From NCBI RefSeq assembly GCF_002878395.1, contig NC_061121.1:137709580-137773579 (forward strand): a stretch of DNA of 64,000 bases, written 5' to 3'. Source of the DNA: Capsicum annuum. Its lineage: Eukaryota; Streptophyta; Magnoliopsida; Solanales; Solanaceae. The notes below the pieces were generated by a model that saw only the letters and a program-made list of their open reading frames with translations, was not told where the DNA came from and searched no databases. Positions 24,479-37,231 of this stretch are shown in pieces (position 1 is the first letter of the stretch; each line of letters begins with the position of its first letter). Position numbers and translations under genes: made by a program.

Positions 24479-25609
24479 CTATATAAAGGGCTAGGTCAAA
24501 ATTTGGGTAAAGAATGGACCCACATGGCCAATAAGTTAAATGCAAAATTGAATATATTATAAGGTCCCCCGAAGGATAAGGATTCTATTCCAAAAATTTG
24601 AGCACAAATGGTGCATATATTGGGCCCAATTCAGCCCCTAACTCCAAGGATTTAAAGACATAATTTCTAAGAATTTACAAAGAATTGGGATAGAAATTGA
24701 TGAAGAAAATAATGGGAATAACCAAAGAGTGTTAGGCTAAGTTACATTAGCTTCTATGAATGATCCCCCACTCTTTCACTCTCTTCAAGATCCCAAAAAG
24801 AATTGAAAATAGTGAATAAAATATTGGAAAACAAGATGAAGAACAGGAATTTAACAATCCCCAGGTATTGCTAAAGCGGACACTTGTCCCATTATGTGGC
24901 ACAAGTTCTCTAATGTGGTCATGATGCGGGATGTGGGCATCTCTAAATAGTTCTCTTAGACACTAATGAGATATTTGCTTAGTGGTCCTGGACTGCTAAA
25001 GTGAACCTTGACAAAATGGCCAAGGTTGTTATAGCATCAAAGGGTCGCGGAAGAGACTACCTCTTAAGTGACAAAAGGTCCACTTAACCAGTTGCACCAA
25101 ATGGTGCCATGCATAAGATTATTCTAAGACAAAATGGACTCTAATATAGTACTCATGATTTAATCCGAAACCGAGCATGCAAACAAACTATTCTAACATA
25201 CAGAATTTTAGATTCTAGACACAATGGAGCCATTGAACCTTTCATCCGAGATTGCTTTGACAAAATGTGAGGCCTAAGCCTATAGTTCTATTTTTTATAT
25301 AATTCACCCTATAGCACAAAACGAGTAAGAAACCCTTGGGTCCTCAACCTAGGGTCTCCCTAACCTAAAATAAATGTTCCACAGCTGACGGCGCTGTCGT
25401 TTAATATTGTTTACTAGGTGTTTTAGTTCAAGACCAATTACTTCATAACAAAAGCTCCCAAATAGGGAAATAAGCATAAAACCCAAAAGAATAGTCTGAT
25501 AACTTACTCTACAGTTCTCGTTAGTATTAAATGTCTTGTAGCTATTATGGAAAGCTAGAAACACCTAAGATTTGCATAACTCCAAGCAATGACCAAGAGG
25601 GTTATTACA
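24479..25609 (-). repeat. Start of the 3' LTR of old element H
   Basis: Ends ggttattaca at 25609, the same terminus as element C's LTRs. The last about 300 bases are homologous to the end of C's LTR (about 24180-24478). Inside, at 24860-25120, is an array of words such as gctaaagcggacacttgtcc and gctaaagtgaaccttg, unlike C's own array. The frame 25349-25564 is a chance frame. Confidence 0.65.
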
Positions 25610-25619
25610 ATATCCACTA

Positions 25620-25950
25620 CTAAAAGTACTTTTACCCATGAAAGTCAATGGATAGAAAGAGCACAAAATCTCAAGGGGGTGAGATACTGGGCCTATATTC
25701 TCCTGACATGACCCACCAGATAACTTATATGGAGAGATAATTCTTCTAAGGAATTTTCCTAGGGTATCCCTTTTTTGGCCAATTTCCTTACTTTACTTTC
25801 CAAATAGCCATAACTCAATCCCGACAACAAACTAGCTTATAACTGATCGAGGATAGTTGATGCATGTAAATCCAAACCACAACACACTGATACCAAATTG
25901 ATATCAACAAAACCAAGTGAAAAATCATTCAAGCCCAACGTAATCTAAGG
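25620..25950 (-). pseudogene. Broken copy of the conserved 3' frame, element H
   Basis: Two minus-strand frames together resemble the 96-residue frame of element C: LVSVCCGLDLH and ESKVRKLAKKGIP in one, KLSGGSCQENIGPVSHPLEI in the next. There are several stops. The change of frame near 25760 is what an indel in a former gene would give. Confidence 0.45.
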
Positions 25951-28319
25951 CATAAAATATGTGACCAACTCTAATATCAAAATATAACCTTTCTTTTCCT
26001 CTTCGAACCTGCTATCTATTCTAAACAAAGTATAGAAGGTCATTTGAGTCCTGTCCGCACAATTTCATCAGACTAACCTTTAAAAACTAAGGTTAATCCC
26101 TCGATAATCCATAATGCCAAGACAAGATAAGACTATAGGGTTGTATGTATACACACCGATGGTAATGATTAAAGATATGATCTCCTATTAAGGCTACAGT
26201 TGGTCCAAATGACCCTAAAAACTAATAGTCAGGAGTGAAAAGCATAAAATCTCAGAAGGAAATGATATGCTAAAGAGTAACCCACTAATTAAGGATGAAA
26301 CCATGTTGAAACCAACTCGATCACACTACTTTAGCTATGTAGGCAATCCAAAATAAAAGAAAAAACTAAGAATCACAGTCAAAAACAGAGGAGACCATCA
26401 TTAAGTGCCAACTGGATATTAGTCGAACATCAATAAACCAAATCTATAAAACTGAAGAAGACCAAATAGGTAGCTAAGAAGAATGATTAGCAAACCTATA
26501 AATGAATGCATAATTGACACAAACCTAGAAATAGAGGGTGTTCCCAAGGTTCTACAACTCATAGAAAAAATCCTATTATTAAGGTTTAACTGCTCGATCT
26601 AAACTAGAAAACTAATCATATGGACTTTCCATAATTTATACTCTTAAATCTATCATTGCTTTCAAGCTTCCATTCCAAGATTTCAAAATATAAAAACTAA
26701 TGTCGATAAGTCTGATGTAAGGCTAAACACACAAATAATCTTTTCTACTATAAATCAAGTATATCTCAATTGGTTTCTGCCAGAGTTGGACACACTCACA
26801 ATAAAGGATAAAGAACAATTTGAAAGGGTAAGTGATCAACTCCATATCTACTGGATGGCATGAATCATTAATCCATGCTCAAGAACTCACCCAGCTGTAA
26901 ATAGTACTAGTGATAACAAAAGCTCTAAAACCCTAAAGGAATGCAACCTTAGATGGAAAAAGATCAATCTAATGTCCATATAAAGAAACAAATTCCCATA
27001 GGCACATATCACAAAAGAGAAGCACTCCACCAAGTCATATTAGACAAAACCCAACCCAAAATGAGGATTTCCTAAATCCACCTATGTAAAAAAAACCTTA
27101 ACAAATACAAAACATCAATCATATCTTAGTATAATAGAGTATCAACCTCAACATCAATACCAGGGTCAAGACCACTACTAAAAAATAAACTAGACAAATG
27201 AAGATAATGAATTCCCAATTTTCCAACTTTAGAAATGGCCACAGGAATGATCATCTATCTCTACCTCTCTTAACTCACTAGCACAAGAATCACATCATGT
27301 TCAGAACAGAGTATCCATCTCCAGCTAATACCAAGATCAAACCACCATAAAGAGACGAACCCAGTAAACCTAAAAAGTAAGCCAAAGACCTCTTGATATT
27401 AACATAATGTCCACTACTAGGTAATGAACTAGCCAAATCAAAAGAATATATCTCAAGCTGGTAAGCCTTAGAGATCTGCTATAGAGAAGGATAGCAAACA
27501 CTGAAATCTCAGTAAACTAAAAGACAAGTACTAGAATAAGAAAATCACATGTGTAATATAACCAAGTTGAAAACTCTAGAACCATAAAATAATTATGGAA
27601 GACCAATCTACCATCACTTTCATATCCCACTCAAGAACCAATGTAACACCACTAATAGATGAGAAAAATGGCCAACCTCAGCTTGCTAAAAGAAAAAAAT
27701 ATCCAAATGAGGTAGCTACCTAGGACAACAAATAAGAATTATGAAGAAGAAAAGTCTAGCTAGATAATGCTAGGCTAGCCGCCAAGCAAGAAAGAATCAA
27801 TTAAGTAAAACAATGAAAATAACTATAATAGTAATATAAACATGAATATAAAGAGTAGATGGTACCAAAAAATAAAATCAATGTCAAGTACAACTCTAGG
27901 GATATGAGAAGACCAATATATCATGGTAAATAGGACTCAAAACCAAATGCTACACCCATAGGGAAATATCAATACCAATTTACACTATCCACTACTAAGA
28001 GAAATCATCTACGAGGAGCCACATAATCATGAATTATACCATAAGACATATAATAATAAATAAAAATTTACCAAGGCATATAATCATCGATGGGTATGAA
28101 AACCCTAATTTACTCAAATAAAAAAAAAGGTAAAAAATAAAAGGCATACCTATTACGGTGGAAATCCAAAATCATAAGCTCAATATGCCCAAAGGAGTAT
28201 GAATCTGAGTAGGTCAAAACTCAGACTGATTGTCTGAATCATCAACTGTGGCACTAAGCATATTGCCTTTATTCAAAAGTGACATGTCTCTGAGAGACTA
28301 ATTTGAATATGTTTAGTGA
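25951..28319 (-). other. Element H interior; nothing recognised
   Basis: Patchily homologous to element C's interior (for example aagaccaaactaccataaag-like words) but longer. No known protein domain was seen on either strand. Confidence 0.45.
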
Positions 28320-28743
28320 CTAATAATCTCATGTCTGCAATGCTCTCTAAACCAGTGACCAGCCTTTCTACATTCATAACAAACCTTTAAATCCCTAACC
28401 TAGGAAAAAACATGGGTCGATCCTAACTAGATAAATAACTAACAACAATTACATTTCCTACTAAAAATGACCAAACTCCCCAAGTTCATAATATGCCTTA
28501 GGAGCCTTAGGCTAGTGAGAAAAGCATGCTAACTCTCTTTCAACAACCACTTCATGTTTGAGGCACTCCCTAGACTAATGAACCATATCTGCATGACCAA
28601 AGTAAGCTCCTGGAATACTTTGAGGTACTGCAACTATAGATCCAGAATAGCCTCCAAAACCTAAAGATATATGCCTAAATAGTCTATAATTTAAGACGAT
28701 AACTCTTACCACTGTGACCACCATGAATAATGTGAGATGCTGC
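28320..28743 (-). pseudogene. Element H gag, distal part with zinc knuckle
   Basis: The minus strand at about 28380-28335 reads VCYECRKAGHWFREHC, an almost intact CCHC zinc knuckle (CX2CX4H present, last Cys displaced by one residue). Sequence from here to 28743 matches gag of element C. It stops where element B was inserted and resumes at 37232. Confidence 0.65.
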
Positions 28744-31065
28744 TAAAACACCTTGTCTTTTGAACCTTAGAAAGTTTCTTGATTTTGAGCTCACTGGACA
28801 TTATATGACTTATAGGTACTAGTCATATGATATGTTATGGTTTAGGGACCCACTATCATATGTTAATCAGTATAGTTTGATTGGATTCTATAAAATATAC
28901 AATTAGGTATCTAACTAGTTGTATGATAGAGTACAAGGTGTATGCTTCTAAGTCATATGATACCTAAAGTTGAGCCTAATAGATTCTGACCAAGGTTTGG
29001 TTCTAAGGGTACTTTTTGTATTTTAGGATATGAGTTAGTCCATTATGGTCATATGTTGGTCAGTATTGAGGTCCAATATGATACCTAGGGTATGAGATAG
29101 GTGCCACTCATACCATAAGGTATGGTTTAAGGGGTGTGGTCATATCCTCTTTCTATTTAAGTTTTATAGTTTTTAAGCTAAGGGTATTCCAGACATTTCC
29201 CACCCGAAAATACATAAGTCCCCACATCATATAAACTATTGCATCCTCTAATAACTCACATTAGAAGATATAAACCCGCTCAAAATACTCTCTAAAATCT
29301 TTCAAGAAGATTGTCTATGGTTTTCTTCAAGTGTTCATCTAGAGGCTTCAAGACAAAAAGTCCTTTTAGAAATCTTCATGAATAAGGCATGCGACTCATC
29401 CCTCATTGTTAGTTTAGAAATATCATATGTTTTAACGTATGATTATGATTCTTAAATGGTGGTTTTGAAAACAAAAATTAAGGGTTTTTCTACATATGGT
29501 TGAGTATTATTTACTCTTGGTTTAACATATACTTATATATGTTTTTATGATGGTTTACACATATGTATGGTTCGTAATTGTTGTTTATCAATTGGGCCAT
29601 GGGTAATTGTGGTCTTGTTAAAAGTATGCCCTCTATATGTTTGTAAAAATGTCCAAGAAAATAAACTAGTCATATGTTAAATGGTATTTTGAACTAAGGC
29701 ATTGGCCTAACGGATATGAATGGATAGTAAATGGTTTTATGAAGGCTTTGTTGGGTATGTAATTATTTAAATTATAACCTTGGTGGTTTAAATTGGTTAA
29801 ATGGGATTTGAGTTCCTAAATATTAAATTGATTTAAGTCTTTACTAGGAAATGGGTATGAGTCCCTACACTTAGAATTGAACTAGTGTCTTTCGTTACAC
29901 AGTGGGTTTGATTGAAAAAGTCAAATTTATGAATGGTTAATGAATAATGGAGATGGAATAATGTATACTTGTAAGTGAGGTTAGTATGACGATAGCAGCA
30001 GGATTCCTTAGGTAAGTTTTGGATTAATGGTTGTGTGAACGTGTGCACTGAATGTTTAAATTTTGCTTTAAAGAGGGTTGTGTAGATAGTTTTGAAGGTA
30101 TAGACCCTGAGTGAACAATACTAGGAACCATATTTTTCGATACGGGGTTCAAAATGGCTTGAGTTTCATGTCTACTTGCTTAATAAAATCAAAAGATCGA
30201 AATTATCAAAATAACTTGAGATTTGAGACCACTTGATTAACATAATAGAGAGGATCATATCTTACAAAATATACAATGTGTGAGGCTCAATTTCCTTATG
30301 TTATGCTATATGACCAAATGCTTAAGTCACCTTAGTATATGAGTAGAAGGTTAAAGTCTTCCAAGTTTATATGTAAGATCATTCTATGGTCCGTGTGGAT
30401 ATAGAAATTAGGGCTTGACCAGAGGGTGATAACTCAAGCCGATATAGCCCGTGTTTATTATTAATATGATATCTATGCTACACTACCTAATGTATGATTT
30501 CAAGAATGCATGCTAAGATTTGTTCCCTTTCTCGACACTGTATATATGTATATACATGTGGTTGCACTTGATGTCTTGACTTGGTTCGAATAATGGCATT
30601 CTTTTATTCTTATCCTTGAGTTAAATGGTAGCTCTCCAACCGCTGACCATCTCTGGACGTTGTATCCCCATGTAATGCAAATGTTGGAACTTTTTCTTCT
30701 TTAACACAGTGACTAGGTGTCTGAGAAATTTGTGTGTTGACATTGAAGTGGATATCTTCCATACTTTCAAAGTAATTCATTTTATGGTCTTTCTATCTGA
30801 AGTCATAGACTTGGTTTTTGGCAATTTTTAGGGGCATGTCCCAATAACCTATTGACTTAGGATTTTAGAGGCTTTATAGATGGATTGATTTAGGCACTTT
30901 AAAGTTTATGACTATTAGTTTTATTTTTCACTATCATTTTATATATTCAAAATTCATTCAACTCAGGGTATATATTTCTTGGTTTGTTAGGGTATCAAGT
31001 GTGGTCTCCGATTCTTGTTGGACTTAAGATTTCCATTAAGATGAGGCCTTGGTTTTGCTGGTGTA
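28744..31065 (+). repeat. 5' LTR of element B
   Basis: About 2.3 kb, aligned along its length with 34791-37231 (for example tagaaagtttcttgatttt in both). The start TG has become TA. Confidence 0.87.
28800..29240 (+). promoter_or_regulatory. LTR B promoter: CATATGATATG array, conserved block, TATA box
   Basis: Words tagtcatatgata, catatgttggtcag and gtaccactcataccata repeat from 28800 to 29150. They are followed by ctaagggtattccagacatt (about 29178) and catataaacta (about 29228). The order matches LTRs of A and D although the array words differ. Confidence 0.55.
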
Positions 31066-31068
31066 AAG

Positions 31069-31080
31069 TTGGTATCAGAT
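31069..31080 (+). other. Primer binding site of element B
   Basis: TTGGTATCAGATC directly after the 5' LTR matches the tRNA-Met-type site except for one base near the end. Confidence 0.85.
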
Positions 31081-31275
31081 CTAGGTTTATGATCACTTGG
31101 GTGTCCACAAATTCATGTCTAGTAGAGTCTCTTTTATGTGTATGAAGCATGCCACACTTATAAGAAAGAGGCTATGAGATATTTAAAAATGTTTCCCTTT
31201 AATTTTATTCTATATTGATCTATAGAGTCTAAGGTCTTAGGTTTTTTTAGTTTTTATTTTCTCACCTTTCTAATC

Positions 31276-31890
31276 ATACCTTCAAGAAGATCTGATATTC
31301 AGGCAAACTCTTCAATTTCAACTAAGGATAATATGGATAGAGGTCATGCAACTTTTAGGGTCTAGACCCGGTCTAGGGTCGAGGCTTATGATTACTTTCA
31401 CAAAGTTCAATTGGTCCATACTGATCCTTCTATAGGTCATGACACTCCTGTTTAGTCACCTCAAGGAGACAGTTCAAATGTGGTGTTTTGTTGTTCTATT
31501 AGCTATTCACCCAGATAATGGTCTCCTTATCACACCAGTCCAACTTTGTGAGTGGCCAAAGTAAGTAAAGAATGAGGAAGAGGAAAAATAATATCTCTAA
31601 ACATTCAAAGCAGGTTAGGGGTCAATGAAGTAAAGGTAGTCATGAGAGGAAATATGCTAAGGATCCCCTAATAATAAGCCATACGGTTGATATCACCTTT
31701 AAAGTAGTCGTGGTCTCAAGTTATGAGGTTCCTAATATTAGACTATTGAGGCCAAGTTAGTTCCATCCTATCCTTTTTGCTGGCTTTTTCGCCGATGTCA
31801 TCAAAAGTTTTGTCTTAAAGGAAAAAATAGATGCTTCAATTGTGGTCCAATTGGTCACATACAGAGGAATTATCCTTTTAGGATTGCTTA
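31276..31890 (+). pseudogene. Element B gag, start and zinc knuckle only
   Basis: Starts ATA-PSRRSDIQANSS, where the start codon ATG has become ATA. Then come HDTPV and SPQGDSSNVVF. The capsid core seen in element A is missing, and the frame jumps to a zinc knuckle, NRCFNCGPIGHIQRNYP, at about 31828-31878 (third Cys changed to Tyr). Confidence 0.75.
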
Positions 31891-31959
31891 TAGGGACAAT
31901 AAGGTCCCTATTTCAACTTCATCAACCCAATACCAGGAAGTTCTACCTCTAATGTTGGT

Positions 31960-32640
31960 ACTAACTAAATCATTTGGACACTCTTTTAACTGTCGGTAGT
32001 CTACAGCCTCTTCTAATACTTCCCCTAGAATGTCAAAAACTCTCTTCTTATGGTGTGCATCATTTACTTTATCCGTTTTCCACTCTTTCTTATGTGACCC
32101 CATTTATGGTTGTTATTTTATTTTTAGTCTGGAGTGTATATTGGTTTATTTTTCTATTTCTAGCCCGATAAGAGACTTTGTGGTTGTTAAAAAAGTCTAA
32201 AACTATCGGGGCATCTGGTAGCTTTTGGTAGTAAAGAAACTCTGGGGATGGATTGCTTGCCCTTCATGTTATGCTCTCTTAAAGTGTTGGACCTATAAGA
32301 TCATGTTTAAACTCCCTAATAAGCCAATTGTTGAGTGGGAGAGTGGTTCCCTAGCTCTTAAGAGATGATTTATAACATATCTTAAAGCTAGGAGGTTAAT
32401 GTCAAAGAGTGTATCTATCATCTGGTCTAGGTTAAGGATCTTAACTCGAAGAGTCCTTTCTTATAATCCATTCCCGTGGTTAATGTATGTCCTAATATTA
32501 TCCTTGATAACCTTCCTAGTGTCCTGATAGACAGATTAAGATTGTATTTGATCTTGTTTCAGACATTTATCCAATTTTTATTTCCCAAAATAGGATAGAT
32601 CTAAGTTAAAAGAGCTTAAGGAATATTCAATATATTATAT
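31960..32640 (+). pseudogene. Element B pol remnant: protease end and protease-RT linker
   Basis: The protease start is scrambled. A later stretch gives YLKARRLMSKSVSIIWSRLR and YNPFPWLMYVL, which line up with the linker between protease and reverse transcriptase in Tekay-type elements. RT start words such as ELKE are present near 32610. No catalytic protease Asp motif is visible. Frames at 31888-32171 are chance frames. Confidence 0.55.
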
Positions 32641-34290
32641 TAATAGCATTTTTTTTTTGCCCTTGTGTTTTTCCATAGAGTGATCATTTAATTTTTTAAA
32701 AGAGAAATATGAGTTTCCATGGATTCATATTAGTTTTCGCCAATTGGATAAGAGATTTAGAGTGACCTCTCTTTTGGGTAGACTATTTGTTGTGTGTGTA
32801 TTTCGTGGATGATATGTGATGGTTGATAGATATTTAATCCAAGCTTTAGATATTGATTTCACTGAAAGGAGTATGTTAGTATAAGTATAGTAATTTGAAA
32901 CTTTGGGAGTAGATTTGTAGGCTTTGTAGAGTGTGCAGAGAAAATAAGGATAATGACCTAGGGGGATACAAGAGTGGGAAAGTTATCTTATGTATCTAGG
33001 CCGAAGGTCTACGTTTAATCGGTGGATTGAAGGCTAAGATATAAAATGGGTTAGGGCATGGACTTGTCAGATTATACTAAACTCTAGGTATAATCTGGTG
33101 ACAGATGAGGTTTTAGGTATAACAGGGCCAAGTGTTCCTAGTGTGTGTCCATGGTGATACCCATTAGAGAGGATTATTGTGCCTATAGGTATGGTATAGG
33201 GAAGATCGAGGGCTAATCTTAATTTTCTTCTAGTGGTGGACTTTAATGGGAGGTTGGATAAATTTACTCCTATTCTAGCAATTCCCTCCTATGCTAGTTA
33301 AGTGGGCACTCTACTAGTGTGATGCACATTCCAATAGTGCTCATGCTTGAGGCTAGCATTTTACATGTGTGTATGTCTATACGCTAGCCCTGGATCAAAG
33401 GAAGTAATGACTCTCAAAGAAATCGAGTTCCCAAATATCCAAACTATATATCATGAAACTCGTGACCCATATATTCATATCTTATGTTATGACTAGTTAC
33501 AAGAAACTATAGTATCAAAGGGTAATCCTTGACTTATTCTCAGAATATGAATCTTCACTATATGTTATATTACCCATGAAATATGCAGGCATGCTTCTTT
33601 CAGTGTCCATTTCTAAGGACTCCTACTATGGTGTGTTATGTCCGAATGACTCCTCATTTATGACCTTAGTGGTTGCTGTGAAGTACCATATGCCTATTGT
33701 GTTATGCCCTATTTTTCAGGTCTCGTCTTGAGTAGTATCACAAATAGGAGTTTTTATTGGGAAGTAACCCCCTCATTCTTAATACTTGTGCTCTAGTTCC
33801 TTGAGTGACCCTCTTATGTTAAGGTGGTAGTGATATGGAGGCATAGTGATATTTTGAAACAAGGGAAAATAGAAGTCCCTTGTTGGGAGATTTTGGGGGT
33901 GAATACTAGTACTAAGGCTATGGAGATGTAGGGGAGGTTGAGGAAAATTTTTTATCATAAGGAATTGATTGGAGAAGAGTAGGTTGTGAAGAATCTTTGA
34001 GAAAATGGTTGAGGTAACCAAGAATTTAGAGAGGTAGACCGCACCGCAGGTATGAAAGGGTAGGCTTGAATGTTATGATTCATAGATATACCAGTTGTTG
34101 GGTTGGGTACATAAAAATCTTAATAGGGAATGATGTCTGACTGTAGTGATGTTGCAGGGTATTGGTTTTGGTTAGATGTAATAAATAGAGCCCCGGGGCC
34201 TAAGTTAAGTTCTTTATCTTTGAAATGAATAGGCTTAAACATTAAAGTAGTGTATAGCTAGATTTAGGCTCTTGTAGTGATGTGTTTATG
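32641..34290 (+). other. Element B interior, mostly unrecognisable pol
   Basis: Traces near 32740 may be RT, but no YxDD, RNase H or integrase catalytic motif can be read. The part from about 33240 to 34250 shows no resemblance to pol of elements D or E and could be a further old insertion. The frame 33779-34021 (minus) has no domain. Confidence 0.4.
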
Positions 34291-34600
34291 AGGAATTGTA
34301 AGATTGAATTGTACTTGGCCTCTAGCATGAGTTCCATTTATTTGGTCTTCTATGTCCCTTTGATGTGAAAGTATGTGGGTGGTCCTTAGTCAATTTTTCT
34401 TTTGGAAGGGATAGGTATCTCAGATTTCTTATCTTATGAGGTATACCTGGTTGAGATCTTGGATCATCAAGTCCATCGGTTATGGCTGAAGGATGTGGCT
34501 TCGGTAAAGGTTCTTTGTAGAAACCATAAGGTTGAATGATCTAATTGGGAGGCAGAAGAGAAGATGAAGTTCAAGTATCTGTATCTGTTTCCCATTCCAT
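34291..34600 (+). pseudogene. Element B chromodomain end of pol
   Basis: Reads SYEVYLVEILDHQVHRLWL, then DVASVKVLCRNHKVE, then NWEAEEKMKFKY. This matches the C-terminal integrase/chromodomain segment of element D (IEILDFQIHRLRNKEVP, ATWEADADMGSKYPHLF). Such domains target integration to heterochromatin. Stops are present, so it is non-functional. Confidence 0.78.
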
Positions 34601-34790
34601 ATATTTATGTGGAAGGTATGTGTTCTTCATCGTATCTTTGTTTTCTAACTTAGTTAAAGAAATGATTGATTTTCTTGCATCTTTGTTTTCTACTTGCTTA
34701 AAGGTTAGTTTGTTGTGTAATAATATGTTAACTCGTTCTTGTGTATGCCTTACCTTTCATTCGAGGATGAATTATCCAGCGGCAGAGAAT

Positions 34791-37231
34791 TGAAACACTT
34801 TGTCTTTTGACTCTTAGAAAGTTTCTTGATTTTGATCTCACTAGACATCATATGACTGGTGGGTACTAGTCATATGATATGGTATGGTTTAGGGTCCCCC
34901 TCCGATATGTTAGTTAGTATAGTTGTATTAGTTTTTTCAAAGATACGATTAGGCACCTTACTAGTCATATGATAAGTACAGGGTGTATGCTACTAAGTCA
35001 TATGATGGCTTAAGTTGAGTCGAGTAGATTCTGACCAAGGTATGGTTCTAAGGGTACTTATCATATTTTAGGATATGATTTAGTCCATTATGGTAATTTA
35101 TTGGTCAGTATTGAGGTCCAAGATGATGCCTAGGGTACAAGATAGGGTACCACATGTACCATACAATATGGTTTAGGTTGTGTGGTCGTACACACCTGAT
35201 GTAATGTTTTTAACTTTTAAGCTAACAGTATTCCATACATTTCCCACCATAAAATAATAAAAGTCCCCACGTATTCCAACCTATTGTAGGCTCTCATAAC
35301 TCACATTGGAAGATCTAAACCCTCTCAAAATCCTTTCTAAATTCTCTCAAGAAGATCGGCTACGGTTTTCTTCAAGTGTTCATCTCAAAATTCCTTTCGT
35401 GAATCTTCATGAATAAGGCATGTGACTCTTCCTTCATTGTTAGTTCATAAATATCATGGGTTTTGAAGTATTATTATGATTTTAAAATGGTGGTTTTGAA
35501 AACCAAAATTGAGGGTTTTGTTGCATATGGTTGAGTATTGTTTATTTTTCATTCAAGTTGTGCTTATACATGTTCTTGATGATGGTTTGCACATATGGGT
35601 TCTTGGTAATAGTGGTTTATAAATTGGGTTATGTGTAACCCTAATCTTAATGGTTTTTACTTTGGTTTAAATCTTTGTAAAAGTATTCCCTAAATGTGTT
35701 TCTAAAAATTTCCCAAAGAATAAAATAGTCATATATTAAATGGTGTTTCGAACAAAGGCATTGGACTAATGGATATGAATCAATTATAAATGGTTTTGTG
35801 ATGGATTTGTATGCCTTGTAATGATTTAAATGATAACCTTGGTGGTTTAAATTAGTTAACAAGGGTTTGAGTCCTTAAACATTGAATTGATTTAAGTCTT
35901 TCCTAGTCAATGGGTTTGAGTCCTTACACTTAAAATTGAACTAGTATCTTTGTTAGAAAATGGGTTCAAGTCCCAAATTCAAATAAATGAATGCTTGATT
36001 AACAATGGAAATAGCATGATGTACGCATGCAAGTGAGGTTGGCATGACGATACTAGCGGGATGCCTTTTGTAAGTAATTAGATTAATGGTTATCTGAATG
36101 TGTGTATTGGATGCTTTAATTGAGCTTTAAAGAGTGTTGTGTATCTAGTAATGAAGGTATAGATCCCAAAGAATCAATACTGGAAACCTTGTTTTCCGGT
36201 GCGGGGGTCAAAACGGCTTAAGGTTTTAGTCCACTTGCTTAATATGACAAAAAGGTGTGAATGGTCAAAACAACTTGACATTTGATTCCTCTTGGTTAAT
36301 ATGATTGGGAGGTTCTAATATTCCCAAAAATACAATGTGGTAGGTTTGAGTCCCCCATATCATGCTATGTGATTGGTGCTTAAGTCACCTTAGAATATGA
36401 GTGAGTGGTTCAAGTCTTCCAAGCATATGCGTAGAATAATTCTTCGGTCCATATGGCTACATGAATTGGGGCCCGACCAGGGGTGAGAAATGGATCCCAT
36501 ATAGCCTGTGGGTATTAATAATATGATAGATAATGCTACACTACCCAGGATAAGATTTCAAGAATGTATGCTAAGACTTGTTCGATTTCCCAGCACTGTA
36601 TATATATACACATATATATAGCTATATATATATATACATATATATATGTACACACACACACATACATGTGGTTGCACTTGATATCTTGGCTTGGTTTGAA
36701 TAATGGCACTATTTTATCCATATCCTTGAGTTAAATGCTAGTGCTCCAACCTCTAACTATCTCAGGATGTTGTATCCCCATGCGATGAAGACGCCAGAAC
36801 TTCTTCTTCTTTTCATACATAGTGGCCAGGTGTCTGAGCAGTTCATGTGTTGACATTGAAGTTTTGAGCTTTTATATTTCGAAAGGCATTCATTTTATGG
36901 TCTTTTTATCTTATGCCATAGACTAGTTTCAGACTTGGTTTTTGCCTATTGTCAGGGGAATGTCACAACATCCTATTGACTTTGGATTAGTAGAGGCTTT
37001 GTAGTTTACTGTTGACTTGGGTGTGTTGGATTAGTATGTTGTCATGATGGATTGATTTAGCTACTTCAAAGGTTATGACTTAGTTTTAGTTTGCGCTATC
37101 TTGTTATATGTTCGAAATTCATCTGACTCAGGGTATATGTTGGTTGGTAGGTTTGGGTATCAGGGGTGGTCTCTTTGTTCTTGTTGGACTTTAGATGCCC
37201 ATTACGACAAGGCCTTAGATCAGGTCGTGCA
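34791..37231 (+). repeat. 3' LTR of element B
   Basis: Starts TGAAACACTTTGTC after a decayed purine tract (gcggcagagaat, preceded by cattcgaggatgaatt) and ends ..gtcgtgca. It contains the CATATGATATG-type array at about 34860-35200 and an AT/AC microsatellite not expanded in the 5' LTR. Confidence 0.87.
36598..36668. repeat. (TA)n/(CA)n microsatellite in the 3' LTR of B
   Basis: About 70 bases of alternating ta, with ac blocks and a final cacacacaca tract. The equivalent place in the 5' LTR (near 30540) has only a short tatatatgtatatacatg, so the tract grew after insertion. A minus-strand frame at 36536-36721 simply reads this repeat. Confidence 0.9.

Larger units (their letters stand above)
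28744..37231 (+). mobile_element. Element B: decayed Ty3/gypsy LTR retrotransposon inserted in H gag
   Basis: Direct repeats at 28744-31065 and 34791-37231 begin taaAACACCTTGTC / TGAAACACTTTGTC and end ..gtgta / ..gtgca. A good primer site (GGTATCAGATC) follows the first. The host sequence on either side is element H gag. Flanking 5-mers gctgc and gccgg agree at three positions, so the target duplication is decayed or uncertain. The 3.7 kb interior keeps the gag start, one zinc knuckle, a protease-RT linker and a chromodomain, with heavy loss between. Confidence 0.85.

Noticed and set aside
36536..36721. Tyr/Ile-rich minus-strand peptide
   Set aside because: It is translation of the TA/CA microsatellite.
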